Position numbers and translations under genes: made by a program
Notes under the pieces: model-generated
Seen by the model: the letters and a program-made list of their open reading frames with translations, nothing else
The model's database searches: none
What the model was told of the DNA's origin: nothing
Shown: in pieces, positions 39,572-48,146 of the stretch
Numbering within the stretch: the stretch's first letter is position 1
Layout of the letters: every line of letters begins with the position of its first letter
Assembly (NCBI RefSeq): GCF_001667015.1
Contig: NZ_LZIS01000081.1
Span: 17,335 to 81,334 of the forward strand
Length of the DNA: 64,000 bases
Source: Mycobacterium sp. E3198
Lineage (GTDB): Bacteria; Actinomycetota; Actinomycetes; Mycobacteriales; Mycobacteriaceae
Reading direction: 5' to 3'

Positions 39572-40063
39572 AGCCGGATATCCTACTGCCCCAGCCCGTC
39601 GAGGTAAGATCAGGCACAGGCTCCGCGACTCGGTTGGGCGTTAAGGCATGAAACCTACATCTCCTGCGACTGGGATACGGTAGCGACCTAGTTACCTAGT
39701 TCACCGCTCTTGGTTATGTTCGGGCCTGCTATTGGCGCCACGGCGTCAGATCTCGGTCGGCACCCCGGATCGTCCTCCGCCGGGCGCTCAACAAGACCGA
39801 TATCCAGCTGCGCCGCGTCGTGTCCCCACCCGCAGGAAGGGCTATTGCCTCAGGCTTTGTCGGCAGATCGCGCGGGGTACCTGCCGAGAAAGGCCGACAA
39901 GAGCATCCGGTCGAGCGCTGGTCCTAATCGCGCTGTTTCGCCAGCGACGGATTCCTGGCGTCTCTTCGAACCACTACTACTGGTCAACCGCTAAACCGCA
40001 GAGTCTGCCGGCCCTATTCAGGACGGCGAAGAAGAAGACACCGTCATGCAGCATGCTTTCCCG
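39572..40063. other. Gene-free stretch
   Basis: 492 bp upstream of the O-methyltransferase and downstream of the sulfotransferase-like gene, both on the minus strand. Must hold the promoter of the methyltransferase. Open frames here look random; no repeat, RNA or insertion sequence end was recognised. Confidence 0.4.
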
Positions 40064-40930
40064 TTATCGATGCCGCCCTGGGGGATTCCGATCTTCAGCC
40101 GCAATGGTAGCGGGTGATTTCCGCCATCTTGACCGCATGGTCGCCAGCTCTTGCTCGGTGTAGAAATAGCGTGCATAAGGCGTACCGTAAGCCGCCTCGA
40201 TATCGGTCGCCGAAAACTGTATTTCTTGTAGGAAGTCTTTCATGAGATCGAAGTACCATTTCCGAGAAGAAAGGTTAGCCGGCCAGAGGCGCTCCACCCG
40301 GGAGGACTCTCCATAGCGCCCCACCACGAACTCGTTTATTGCATCCAGATGGTTTTTCTCGATGTCTTCGAACCTGAGCACTAGGACCCGCCACTTCCCT
40401 TCCCGGAAAATCTGCCAGCCCTTTTCCGGGTCAAACCCATGGTCGTAGATGCGAATGCCTGTGGCCGGCTCAAAATGGCGGTCAAACCATTCCGTTGCTT
40501 CCGCTATTCCTTCGTCCCATGCATGAAAGCGTGCCGTCAGTTCGTCCATACCCGCGTTCCGCGCGGCGTCCTCCGAATCGAAGCAAAACGGGTACACCGC
40601 AGCATCGGGGGTCGTCCGAGTTACCGCAAGATTTTGGAAAAAGCACGAGACCTTCCGGGCTAACGGATCTCGCGTGGCAGTGATGATGTCGAAATATTCA
40701 ACCCGCTTGGCGCGTCGACCCACACGATAGGGCTCGTATTTCGCATAGAAGTCTTCGCGATCGTGCAGATGGTAGTAACGATAACGGGCCTCCAGCGTTT
40801 CCTCGTGCGTCGTGGACCCCACCTTCCCCATCTGGAACACAAACAGCGGGTCCCGGAAGCGGCCTTGGGTGCGCCGCCAAGCGAGCACGGGATTCAGCGT
40901 CCACTTCATTCTGGTGGCGGTTCGAGACAT
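40064..40930 (-). CDS. Sulfotransferase-like / capsular polysaccharide synthesis (NKWYS-type) protein
   Basis: About 288 residues. The start is uncertain: ATG 40930 is used, with TTG 40990 and ATG 40909 as alternatives, and none has a strong ribosome site. An N-terminal FVFQMGKVGSTT (~31-42) resembles the PAPS 5'-phosphosulfate loop, ITATRDPLARKVSCFF (~80-95) the 3'-phosphate loop, and SSRKWYFDLM is close to the NKWYS motif of putative capsular polysaccharide synthesis proteins. If active it would add sulfate to a sugar, but an inactive or different transferase cannot be excluded. It sits in the lower-GC stretch, with methyltransferase genes nearby. Confidence 0.65.
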   Translation of the reverse strand: MSRTATRMKWTLNPVLAWRRTQGRFRDPLFVFQMGKVGSTTHEETLEARYRYYHLHDREDFYAKYEPYRVGRRAKRVEYFDIITATRDPLARKVSCFFQNLAVTRTTPDAAVYPFCFDSEDAARNAGMDELTARFHAWDEGIAEATEWFDRHFEPATGIRIYDHGFDPEKGWQIFREGKWRVLVLRFEDIEKNHLDAINEFVVGRYGESSRVERLWPANLSSRKWYFDLMKDFLQEIQFSATDIEAAYGTPYARYFYTEQELATMRSRWRKSPATIAAEDRNPPGRHR

Positions 40931-41387
40931 CTCTGGGGAGTATGCTGCAGGCGCACTGCTTCCGCAACGGAACGCCAATATCCGACTCAATTATTTGGTT
41001 CTCGCTGGCGAAGTGCAGGTAGTCGCGTTATTGGTCCCGTCGGGCAGGACATCGGGGTAATGGAGGTTCCTTGCGCGGACCATCCGAGAGACTTCGACGC
41101 GCCCGCCGCGACCCGTGGTGCAAGGTTCGCCGCGCTACGTTGCTCTAACTCGATGACCCGTCGGGACGCCATTTTGGACGGTGGCCGGATCCCGGATGTC
41201 GCGCCCCTCGGGCGCGGCGCAGTGACGTAGCCGGGGCGCGTCGGGGGTCCCGCGCATTCCGAGGGGTCGGAACCGACAACGACCTCAGCGAAGTGAAGTG
41301 GTTCAACGCCCCCGCTGATAATCGGAGAACCGGTAATCAATAATGATCGAGTCTGTGCCTATGGCGACTGAAAGGCTAGAGCTCGCG
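40931..41387. other. Divergent intergenic region upstream of glycosyltransferase copy 3
   Basis: 457 bp. A -10-like GATAAT lies at about 41316-41321. The last ~20 bases before the ATG (GAAAGGCTAGAGCTCGCG) closely resemble the leader of glycosyltransferase copy 4 (GAAAGGCTAGGATCTCGCCG), showing shared ancestry of the gene starts. No gene is supported. Confidence 0.45.
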
Positions 41388-42677
41388 ATGAAAGTTGTGC
41401 TCGCATGTTATGGAAGTCGCGGTGACGTCGAACCCTCCGTCGCTGTCGGGCGCGAGCTGCAGCGCCGAGGGCACGACGTGCGGATGGCCGTTTCACCCAA
41501 CCTGGTGAGCTTCACCGAGGCGGCGGGGCTCACGGCGGTCGCCTACGGGCTGGACACCCAGGCCCTCCTGGACGCGCAGCGCAACTATTGGACGTGCCGC
41601 TTCCACACTCCGTGGAATCTCAAAGAGCAGAACAGATTGCAGCGCGAGAACCTGGAGATCAGCAACCAATGCTGGCGGGAGATGGGCACGACCCTCGTCT
41701 CGCTGGCGGAGGGGGCCGACCTGCTTTTCACCGGCCTGACCTTCGAGCAGCCCGCCGCCAACGTCGCCGAGTATTACGACATTCCGTTGGCCACATTGGA
41801 TTACTACCCGATCCGGGCCAACGGGCAGCTCCTGCCGTTCCTCCCGTCGCCGTTGATTCGCCGCGCATGGCTGATGGGCGAATGGATGAATTGGCGAGCC
41901 ATGAAGAAGACCGACGACGCGCAGCGCCGGGAACTGGGACTGCCGAAGGCCACCCGCCCCCCGTCGCGACGGATCACCGAACGCGGTTCACTGCAAATCC
42001 AGGCCTATGACGAGGTGTGGTTTCCCGGGCTGGCCGCGGAGTGGGCGAAATTCGATGGCCAGCGGCCCTTCGTCGGCACCCTCACGATGGAGTGGCCGAC
42101 CGATGCCGACGAAGAAGTTGCGTCGTGGATCGCCGCGGGCACCCCGCCGATCTTCTTCGGCTTTGGCACCATACCCATCGCATCACCGGCCGACACGCTC
42201 GCCATGATCGGAGCGGCCTGCGCGGAGGTGGGCGAGCGGGCGTTGGTCTGCGCCGGGTCGAGTGACTTCAGCGATACCCCCGATTTCGAGCACGTGAAGG
42301 TGGTGAAGACCGTCAATTACGCGACGACCTTTCCCGTCTGCCGCGCGGTCGTGCACCACGGTGGCGCGGGCACCTTGGCCGCGGGCTTGCGCGCCGGGGT
42401 CCCGACGCTGATCCTCTGGACGCTGCCCGATCAGATTTTTTGGGGAGCTCAGCTCAAGCGGCTCAAGGTTGGCTCCGCCCGGCGCTTTTCGTCCGTCACC
42501 CGGAAATCGTTGGTCGCTGAACTTCGCACCATCCTGGACCCGCAGTACCTCACGCGTGCCCGTGAGATCGCCGCCCGGATGACCAGACCCGCCGAAAGTG
42601 CCGCAGCCGCTGCCACTCTCCTCGAAGATTTCGCCTCCGTACGGCGCGTCGGGCAATCGGTGCGGCCGGCCCGTTGA
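41388..42677 (+). CDS. UGT-like glycosyltransferase (GT1), copy 3
   Basis: 429 residues from ATG 41388. This start is chosen because the protein then begins MKVVLACYGSRGDVEPSVAV like its paralogs and the preceding AAAGG leader is conserved. Donor motif HHGGAGTLAAGLRAGVPTLI. Mid-region YYPIRANGQLLPFLPSPL is shared with copies 1 and 4. Probably transfers one of the sugars of the glycolipid. The adjacent GT4 and Gfo/Idh genes are likely in the same pathway. Confidence 0.9.
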   Translation: MKVVLACYGSRGDVEPSVAVGRELQRRGHDVRMAVSPNLVSFTEAAGLTAVAYGLDTQALLDAQRNYWTCRFHTPWNLKEQNRLQRENLEISNQCWREMGTTLVSLAEGADLLFTGLTFEQPAANVAEYYDIPLATLDYYPIRANGQLLPFLPSPLIRRAWLMGEWMNWRAMKKTDDAQRRELGLPKATRPPSRRITERGSLQIQAYDEVWFPGLAAEWAKFDGQRPFVGTLTMEWPTDADEEVASWIAAGTPPIFFGFGTIPIASPADTLAMIGAACAEVGERALVCAGSSDFSDTPDFEHVKVVKTVNYATTFPVCRAVVHHGGAGTLAAGLRAGVPTLILWTLPDQIFWGAQLKRLKVGSARRFSSVTRKSLVAELRTILDPQYLTRAREIAARMTRPAESAAAAATLLEDFASVRRVGQSVRPAR

Positions 42678-42766
42678 GCTGAAGGCCACTTCCGTTCTGC
42701 CGCAACGCCTACCGGCCCGGGCTGAATGTCATCGTTACCTCTGACGCGATGCCATCGCCGCGCGCT

Positions 42767-44014
42767 TCAACACAGGCCGAGAATGGTGGCGAGTTCGTTG
42801 TCGTGACGGTTGCGTTCGAAGCGCCGCGCCGTTTCCACCGCACGGAATGCGAGGCTGCGCCGCAGCTCCTCGTCCGACTCGAGCTCCATCAAATTGGCTG
42901 CGAGCGCTTTCGCATCCCCGGCGGCGCTCAGCAGCCCGTTGACTCCGGCATCGATGATCTCCGGGGTGCCACCCGCGTTCGTTCCGCACACCGGCAGGCC
43001 GGCCCTCATCGCCTCGACGGTAACGCGGCCGAACGCCTCGCACTCGCTGCACATGAGACCGACGTGGGCGGCGGACCAGTAGCGGTCGACGTCGTCTGTG
43101 GGCCCGTGAATGTTCACCAGGTCGGAGACGCCAAGACGCCGAGCAAGCTCGCGGAGTGGTTCTTGGTCGCCGGCACCGACCAACGCCAACTCGATGTCCA
43201 CGCCGGCGTCCCGGGCTATGGCAACAGCCTCGACCGCGAGGTGCTGTCCCTTAGATTGGGAGAAACGACCGACCAGCACAACGCGCAGGGGCTCGCCCGG
43301 ATCCCGCTGCGGCGGCGTCGCGGGTGCGGCGTCGATGGCCGGGTAGAGCACGCACGTCTCAATCGTCGGATCTGCCGCGAGCAGCGACTGCTCAACTGCT
43401 TGAGAACAGCAGAGCACCGCCTCCGAGAGCCTGCCAATCACCCGGACGGTCCTGCGGTAGCCCAGGAAAAACCGAAGCTGATGGTCTTCCTTTCCGAACT
43501 CGCAGACCATCCAGTAGTGCGGGATTCCGAGCAGTTTGGCGGCAACGGCGTGCGAAGGAATGCCCATCGTGTTGGTCAGCACCATCGTCGGCCGCAGTCG
43601 AATAAGTAGCAGTACTGCTCGCGCGATGCCCGGCAGGAGCAGCGCGACGGTCATCGCCTCGGCAAGTGGCACCAGAACCGCGCCCAACAGCGCCTGCGCG
43701 AGTCGCGAGCGGAGGCCTTCCCGCCACTGCTCGACGTAACCCCACCACGGCACCCAGCTGATCTCGGTCCGGATGCCGTGTTCAGCGCACTCCGTCGCGA
43801 GGCTTCCCATGCGCGGATAGACGCCGACGAGATCGAGGTCTGGCCGCTTTTTCCGAAGCGCCAATGCCATGTCACGGAATCCGAATTCAGCTCCTCCGGC
43901 CAACTCCCATCGATGGGAGATCAGCAACACTCGGGGGAGGTCGTTTCTGGTGCGTGATCCCTTGGTCGCGTGCCGCCTGCCCCCGACGCGGCGCCAGATA
44001 TCGGCGGCAATCAT
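42767..44014 (-). CDS. Family 4 glycosyltransferase
   Basis: 415 residues, GT-B fold, unrelated in sequence to the four UGT-like enzymes. The N-terminal acceptor domain has SHRWELAGGAEFGFRD (~33-48). The donor domain has LVGRFSQSKGQHLAVEA and the EX7E motif in ECEAFGRVTVEAM, characteristic of retaining GT4 enzymes that use NDP-hexoses (rhamnosyl-, mannosyl-, glucosyltransferases). It is convergent with glycosyltransferase copy 3 and divergent from the Gfo/Idh gene 65 bp away. Adds a further sugar; donor unknown. Confidence 0.88.
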   Translation of the reverse strand: MIAADIWRRVGGRRHATKGSRTRNDLPRVLLISHRWELAGGAEFGFRDMALALRKKRPDLDLVGVYPRMGSLATECAEHGIRTEISWVPWWGYVEQWREGLRSRLAQALLGAVLVPLAEAMTVALLLPGIARAVLLLIRLRPTMVLTNTMGIPSHAVAAKLLGIPHYWMVCEFGKEDHQLRFFLGYRRTVRVIGRLSEAVLCCSQAVEQSLLAADPTIETCVLYPAIDAAPATPPQRDPGEPLRVVLVGRFSQSKGQHLAVEAVAIARDAGVDIELALVGAGDQEPLRELARRLGVSDLVNIHGPTDDVDRYWSAAHVGLMCSECEAFGRVTVEAMRAGLPVCGTNAGGTPEIIDAGVNGLLSAAGDAKALAANLMELESDEELRRSLAFRAVETARRFERNRHDNELATILGLC

Positions 44015-44079
44015 TGCGACAGTATGCCCAAGCGTGCTGGCATCCGTAAGCTCCGGGGCCAGGTGCTAGCATCCCGTCC

Positions 44080-45072
44080 GTGTCTGACAGCGGCGCCCCG
44101 GTGCGGATCGGCATCTTGGGGGCTGCGGGCATTACGCCGGCGGCGCTTATCAAGCCGGCTCGGGGAAACAGCGAAGTGGTAATGGCCGCGGTGGCCGCGC
44201 GCGATGTTTCGCGCGCTCAAGCCTTTGCCGCCAAACAGGGCATTGCCCGGGTGCACGACAGTTACGAGGCGCTGCTCGACGATCCGGAGATTGACGCGGT
44301 CTACAACCCGCTGCCAACCGCCCTGCACGGCAGGTGGACTCGCGCTGCGCTGGACGCGGGCAAGCACGTGCTGTGTGAAAAGCCGTTCACCGCCAATGCC
44401 GCCGAGGCCCGCGAGATCGCCGAACTGGCCGCGAAGTCAGACCGGGTGGTGATGGAGGCATTCCATTACCGCTACCACCCGTGTGCTGCGCGCATCGAGC
44501 AAGTCATCGCCTCGGGGGAGCTGGGCAAGCTGGAGCGGGTCGAGGGGCACTGGTGTTTCTGGATGCCGAAGTTCTCCACCAACCGCTACGACTACTCCAT
44601 GGCCGGTGGTGCGCTCATGGACCTGGGATGTTATGCGGTTGACATGGTGCGCAGGTATGGCGGTTCGACCCCGAAAGTCGTTTCGGCGCAAGCGAAGTTG
44701 CATGGTCCAGAGGTCGACCGGGTCATGACTGCCGAACTGCGGTTTGCCGGCGGGCACACCGGCCGGATCCACTGCTCGATGTGGTCGATCGATGTACCGC
44801 GTTTGACCGTAAAGGTGGTCGGCGACCGCGGCGAGTTGCGGCTCCACCCGCTGGCACCGTTCCAGCGGTTCTCGGTCCGATCTTCCACCGGAAAGCGTGT
44901 CGAGAATTTCCCGCCACGGCCCACCACGTACGCGCATCAGCTTGACGCTTTCGCCGCGGCCGTGCTTCGCGGTGAACCGGTGAAGACGACACCGGAAGAA
45001 GCGATCGAGAACATGACCGTCATCGACGCGATGTATCGCGCTGCCGGCCTTTCGATCCGTATGCCCGCCTAA
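44080..45072 (+). CDS. Gfo/Idh/MocA-family NAD(P)-dependent oxidoreductase
   Basis: 330 residues from GTG 44080. Rossmann motif VRIGILGAAGITPAALI (~8-24), the family EKP motif (residues 100-102) and GGALMDLGCYAVDMVRRYGG (~180-199) are present. Enzymes of this family reduce or oxidise sugar carbons, including NDP-keto-sugars. Its stop overlaps the stop of the convergent GMC oxidoreductase, and the pair could work together on one sugar (oxidation then stereospecific reduction); this is inference. Confidence 0.9.
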   Translation: MSDSGAPVRIGILGAAGITPAALIKPARGNSEVVMAAVAARDVSRAQAFAAKQGIARVHDSYEALLDDPEIDAVYNPLPTALHGRWTRAALDAGKHVLCEKPFTANAAEAREIAELAAKSDRVVMEAFHYRYHPCAARIEQVIASGELGKLERVEGHWCFWMPKFSTNRYDYSMAGGALMDLGCYAVDMVRRYGGSTPKVVSAQAKLHGPEVDRVMTAELRFAGGHTGRIHCSMWSIDVPRLTVKVVGDRGELRLHPLAPFQRFSVRSSTGKRVENFPPRPTTYAHQLDAFAAAVLRGEPVKTTPEEAIENMTVIDAMYRAAGLSIRMPA

Positions 45073-46712
45073 ACGGTGGAAAAGTGCACCTGGTTGAGGT
45101 GCGCGGCCACCCGCAGGGCGTTGGCCGCGACCGTCAAACTGGGGTTCAAAGCGGCGCTGGAAGGGAAGAAGGACGTGTCGACGACGTAAAGGTTGTCGAC
45201 TTCGTGCGCCCGGTTTTGTGGATCGAGCACACTGGTCTTCGGATCGTTGCCGAACCGACATGTCCCGCAGACGTGACCCAGGTTCGCGTTGGCTTCGCCG
45301 CTCCCCACGGTCATCCGGCGAAACGGCTGCAACACCGCTTTCAGTTGGCGCAAAAAAGCGGCGCGGCGTGCGACCTCACTGGCGTGTAAGCGGTATTGAA
45401 TGCGCAGCCGCTGTCGGCCGTCCAGGCTGGGCCGGTCGTAGGGCAGGACGCGGTTGTCCAGATAGGGCAGGTCTTCTGTCATCGCGGCCAACACCAGTCC
45501 GCCGGTGAAGAACCGCGTGTAGACCTGGCGCACCGCCGGGCTCATCAGGCGCAGCGCCCTGCCCCGCCAGTCGGGGCGGTTGGTTAGCCATTGCATGGGC
45601 GGTATAGCGCCGAACGACTGCACGGTGCCGTGTTTCTGCCCCTCCCAGAAATAGAAGTCGTTGAGCCCGATCTCTTTGTTCGCGGCGTCGGTCTTGTGGC
45701 CGGGGTGCGGCCAGATTTCGATCGTATCCAGCAAGTGGCGCATCAGGTTGCGTCCTACCCAGTCGGAGCCGTTGGCCAGTCCGCGCGGCCAGTCACCCGA
45801 GCGCGAGTTGAGCAGCAGCACCGGGGTGGCCAGCGCGCCGGCGGCCAGCACCACCACCTTGGCTTTGAGGGCCAGCATGTCGGAGTGGTGCTGGGCGATC
45901 ACCTGGGTGACCTGGGTGCGGTCGGCTTCGAGGCGCAGCACCCGGCATTCGGCCAGCAGGTGCGCGCCGTGCTCGGTGAGCGCGGGCAGCACGCCGTTGC
46001 GGGCGGCGTCGTTCTTGCACGACCGGGGGCACAGATAGGTCTGGCAGGTGGCGCAGTCGTCGGTGTATTCGCAGGCCATCGGCAGGTGGTAGGGGTGCAG
46101 TCCACGCCCGGACAGGTAGTCGACCAGCGACTGGTTGTCCGCCGAAAACGGTGGTGCCGGGGGCAGGCCGACTTCGGCGGCTTCCGGGCGCAGCGGATCC
46201 GGTGCGCCGCGCACGCCGAGCAGTTTTTCAGTTTGCGCGTACCAGGGGCTGAGCTGGTCGTAGGTGATGGGCCAGGCGTCGGGGACGGTGGACTCGCCGG
46301 GGTCGCGGAAGTTTTGGCGGGGGGTGAAATCTTGGGCGAAGAACCGTTCACAGACCATCCCGTACAGCGCCGAGGAGCCGCCGGTGCCGCTGCCGATGAA
46401 CGGCACGAACCGCTTCGGGAAGCGCCCGCTGATGTCTTCGACCTCGTCGGTGGTGCGCCCGGCGCGGGCCAGGGCGTCGTAGTACGCCTCTGCGGAACGG
46501 GCTGCCATCGGTTCGGCCAGTTCGGGCATGGCCGCGCGAATTGTGCCCGGCGTGCCGGGCAGGGTCGAGCGTCCTTTTTCGACGAAAAGCACTCGCCGGC
46601 CCGAGCGCGCCAGCGAATAGCCCAGCATCCCGCCGCCCATGCCGGTGCCCACGACGATCACGTCCCAGAGCACGCGTTCGGCCTCGCGCGCAGACAATTC
46701 GCGGTCAGCCAA
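45069..46712 (-). CDS. GMC-type FAD oxidoreductase, copy 2
   Basis: 547 residues, almost the same as copy 1 through the N-terminal two-thirds (FAD loop VVGTGMGGGMLGYSLA; cysteine cluster CEYTDDCATCQTYLCPRSC), and more different in the middle of the substrate domain (around IEIWPHPGHKTDAANKE and TNRPDWRGRALRLM). The GMC C-terminal LYVVDTSFFPSSAALNPSLT is conserved. TTG start with GAGGAG. Divergence limited mainly to the substrate half suggests a different substrate rather than a redundant copy. Confidence 0.88.
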   Translation of the reverse strand: MADRELSAREAERVLWDVIVVGTGMGGGMLGYSLARSGRRVLFVEKGRSTLPGTPGTIRAAMPELAEPMAARSAEAYYDALARAGRTTDEVEDISGRFPKRFVPFIGSGTGGSSALYGMVCERFFAQDFTPRQNFRDPGESTVPDAWPITYDQLSPWYAQTEKLLGVRGAPDPLRPEAAEVGLPPAPPFSADNQSLVDYLSGRGLHPYHLPMACEYTDDCATCQTYLCPRSCKNDAARNGVLPALTEHGAHLLAECRVLRLEADRTQVTQVIAQHHSDMLALKAKVVVLAAGALATPVLLLNSRSGDWPRGLANGSDWVGRNLMRHLLDTIEIWPHPGHKTDAANKEIGLNDFYFWEGQKHGTVQSFGAIPPMQWLTNRPDWRGRALRLMSPAVRQVYTRFFTGGLVLAAMTEDLPYLDNRVLPYDRPSLDGRQRLRIQYRLHASEVARRAAFLRQLKAVLQPFRRMTVGSGEANANLGHVCGTCRFGNDPKTSVLDPQNRAHEVDNLYVVDTSFFPSSAALNPSLTVAANALRVAAHLNQVHFSTV

Positions 46713-46778
46713 TCGAGCTCCTCAGCCGATGATGGGCCCAAAACGCGACTGGCCTGGGCGAAACGGGATCGTACCACC
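46713..46778 (-). repeat. Duplicated upstream segment of the GMC oxidoreductase genes, copy 2
   Basis: Matches the segment at 32028-32095 with only a few differences up to the -10-like TACGAT, and then diverges. It shows that the duplicated unit carried its ribosome site and -10 region but not the upstream promoter half. Confidence 0.7.
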
Positions 46779-47040
46779 GGTTGTTAGGGGCGGAATGGGC
46801 AAGAATTGCCCACGCTGCGGGGAAGTCGTTGGCGGAAGTTATCGGCGATGTTGAGGTTCCCTGTTTCGAACAAAACAAATTTCACGCCGCCTTTCCGTCA
46901 GCGATTTGAGAGCGCACTGGTCTCCTCGCCGGACGTCGCACTTCCAGTCCCTCGCCACCCGTGCACTCGATGGGGCGTACTGTGCAGCCGCTCCGCCTGA
47001 GTTCTTCCGCGTCCTCCGGATGACCCGGCCTACTGCTGGC

Positions 47041-47110
47041 ATCGCCGCCATGCCCGGGCGCGGCGGCCCGGTGCGGATCGGCATGCTGGGTGCTTCGCCG
47101 TCAGCCGTCC
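47041..47110 (+). pseudogene. Remnant of a Gfo/Idh oxidoreductase gene start
   Basis: The stretch encodes GGPVRIGMLGASPSAVLN, close to the start of the Gfo/Idh protein (GAPVRIGILGAAGITPAALI), and about 40 bases match that gene's 5' end. The frame then runs into unrelated sequence that overlaps the 3' end of the convergent hydrolase gene. Lying on the far side of GMC copy 2, it looks like a trace of the duplication that multiplied this block. Short, so the call is tentative. Confidence 0.4.
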
Positions 47111-47153
47111 TGAACGCGAGCCATATGCTGCGTCGATCGTCGGCGAACCCGGC

Positions 47154-47930
47154 TCAGCGGGCGAGCTCGGGCGGCAGCGCACCGCCGGTGAGCCATCCGT
47201 CGACGGCGCGCACGAACAACTCCGGATAGTGCGTGGGCCAGTCGTGTGGCATGCCGATCGCGACCCTGGCGACTCCGTTCGGCATTTGCTGCGCCAGCGC
47301 CGCGGCCCAGCGGCGTGCGACGGGCAGTTCCTTGCCGCCGGTGAGGAACAACGTCGGCGAATTCGACTTGTCGAGTTCCTCGGGGAGCGTGAACCCAGCG
47401 GCCGCCACGGTGACGTCGGCGAGTTGGCCGCTGGTGATGAGGCGTACGTCCTCGCGATACTCGTCGACGTGGGCCGGGGGAACCTTCCGCTGCCAGGCGA
47501 TGCGGTAGCGGCGCACCATCCAGCGATACATCGAGTTCCGGGCCGGCAGCGCCAGCAGGCGCCGCGTCAACTGGGCAAACGGCAGCGTGTTGAGGAAGGT
47601 CCCGCACAGCACCGCCCGGTCGACGAATGCCGGTTCGGTCGCCAGCAACTGCACCCCCACTTGGGCCCCGAGCGACCAGCCCACCACGTGGGCCCGGCCG
47701 GTCCCCACGCGCGAGCGGATGAGTTCTGCCACCGCACCGGCGGCGCGGCCCATCTCGAACGGTCCCAGCTCGAAGCTCTTGCCGAAGTGCGGCAGATCGG
47801 GGACAAGGCAGCGATATTGCTGCATGCGTTCGACCACCGGCTCCCAGCACCAGCCGCTGGTATACGCGCCGTGTAGGAAGACGACGGCAGGCGCTTGGAT
47901 CGAACCAGATTCGCGCACGAAAAGATCCAT
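47154..47930 (-). CDS. Alpha/beta-fold hydrolase
   Basis: 258 residues from ATG 47930, preceded by GGGAGAAG. The oxyanion region VVFLHGAYTSGWCW (~14-27), nucleophile elbow VVGWSLGAQVG (~86-96; Ser ~90) and catalytic His near GMPHDWPTHYPE (~235) are visible. No signal peptide, so probably cytosolic. May act as an esterase or thioesterase trimming acyl chains or releasing product, but substrate is not evident. A much longer in-frame extension to 48773 runs antisense through the dehydrogenase gene and is not real. Confidence 0.85.
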   Translation of the reverse strand: MDLFVRESGSIQAPAVVFLHGAYTSGWCWEPVVERMQQYRCLVPDLPHFGKSFELGPFEMGRAAGAVAELIRSRVGTGRAHVVGWSLGAQVGVQLLATEPAFVDRAVLCGTFLNTLPFAQLTRRLLALPARNSMYRWMVRRYRIAWQRKVPPAHVDEYREDVRLITSGQLADVTVAAAGFTLPEELDKSNSPTLFLTGGKELPVARRWAAALAQQMPNGVARVAIGMPHDWPTHYPELFVRAVDGWLTGGALPPELAR

Positions 47931-48146
47931 GCGCTTCTCCCATGTCGAGCCCCAGCCTGGGTGGACCCTATCAGCCCGGTCACGTCGAAGGAGCCGCAGC
48001 TCAATCCGGGTGCCGGCCGAAAATTCCGGGTTCGAGGTCCTATTGCACGGGTGTTGGATTAGACTGCCGGACGGGTTAGCGGGGCGGGAGGTCGCCGCTG
48101 TCAACACACGAACGCGTACGGGGGACCGAAGGGGCTGGGTTCCGCG

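Noticed and set aside
39710..40163. Possible transposase remnant before the sulfotransferase-like gene
   Set aside because: The frames are Arg-rich without a DDE or HTH motif, and no inverted terminal repeats were found.
46795..46854. Tiny zinc-ribbon-like peptide (GKNCPRCGEVVGG)
   Set aside because: Only about 20 residues from an isolated ATG, no ribosome site, and too short for a family call.
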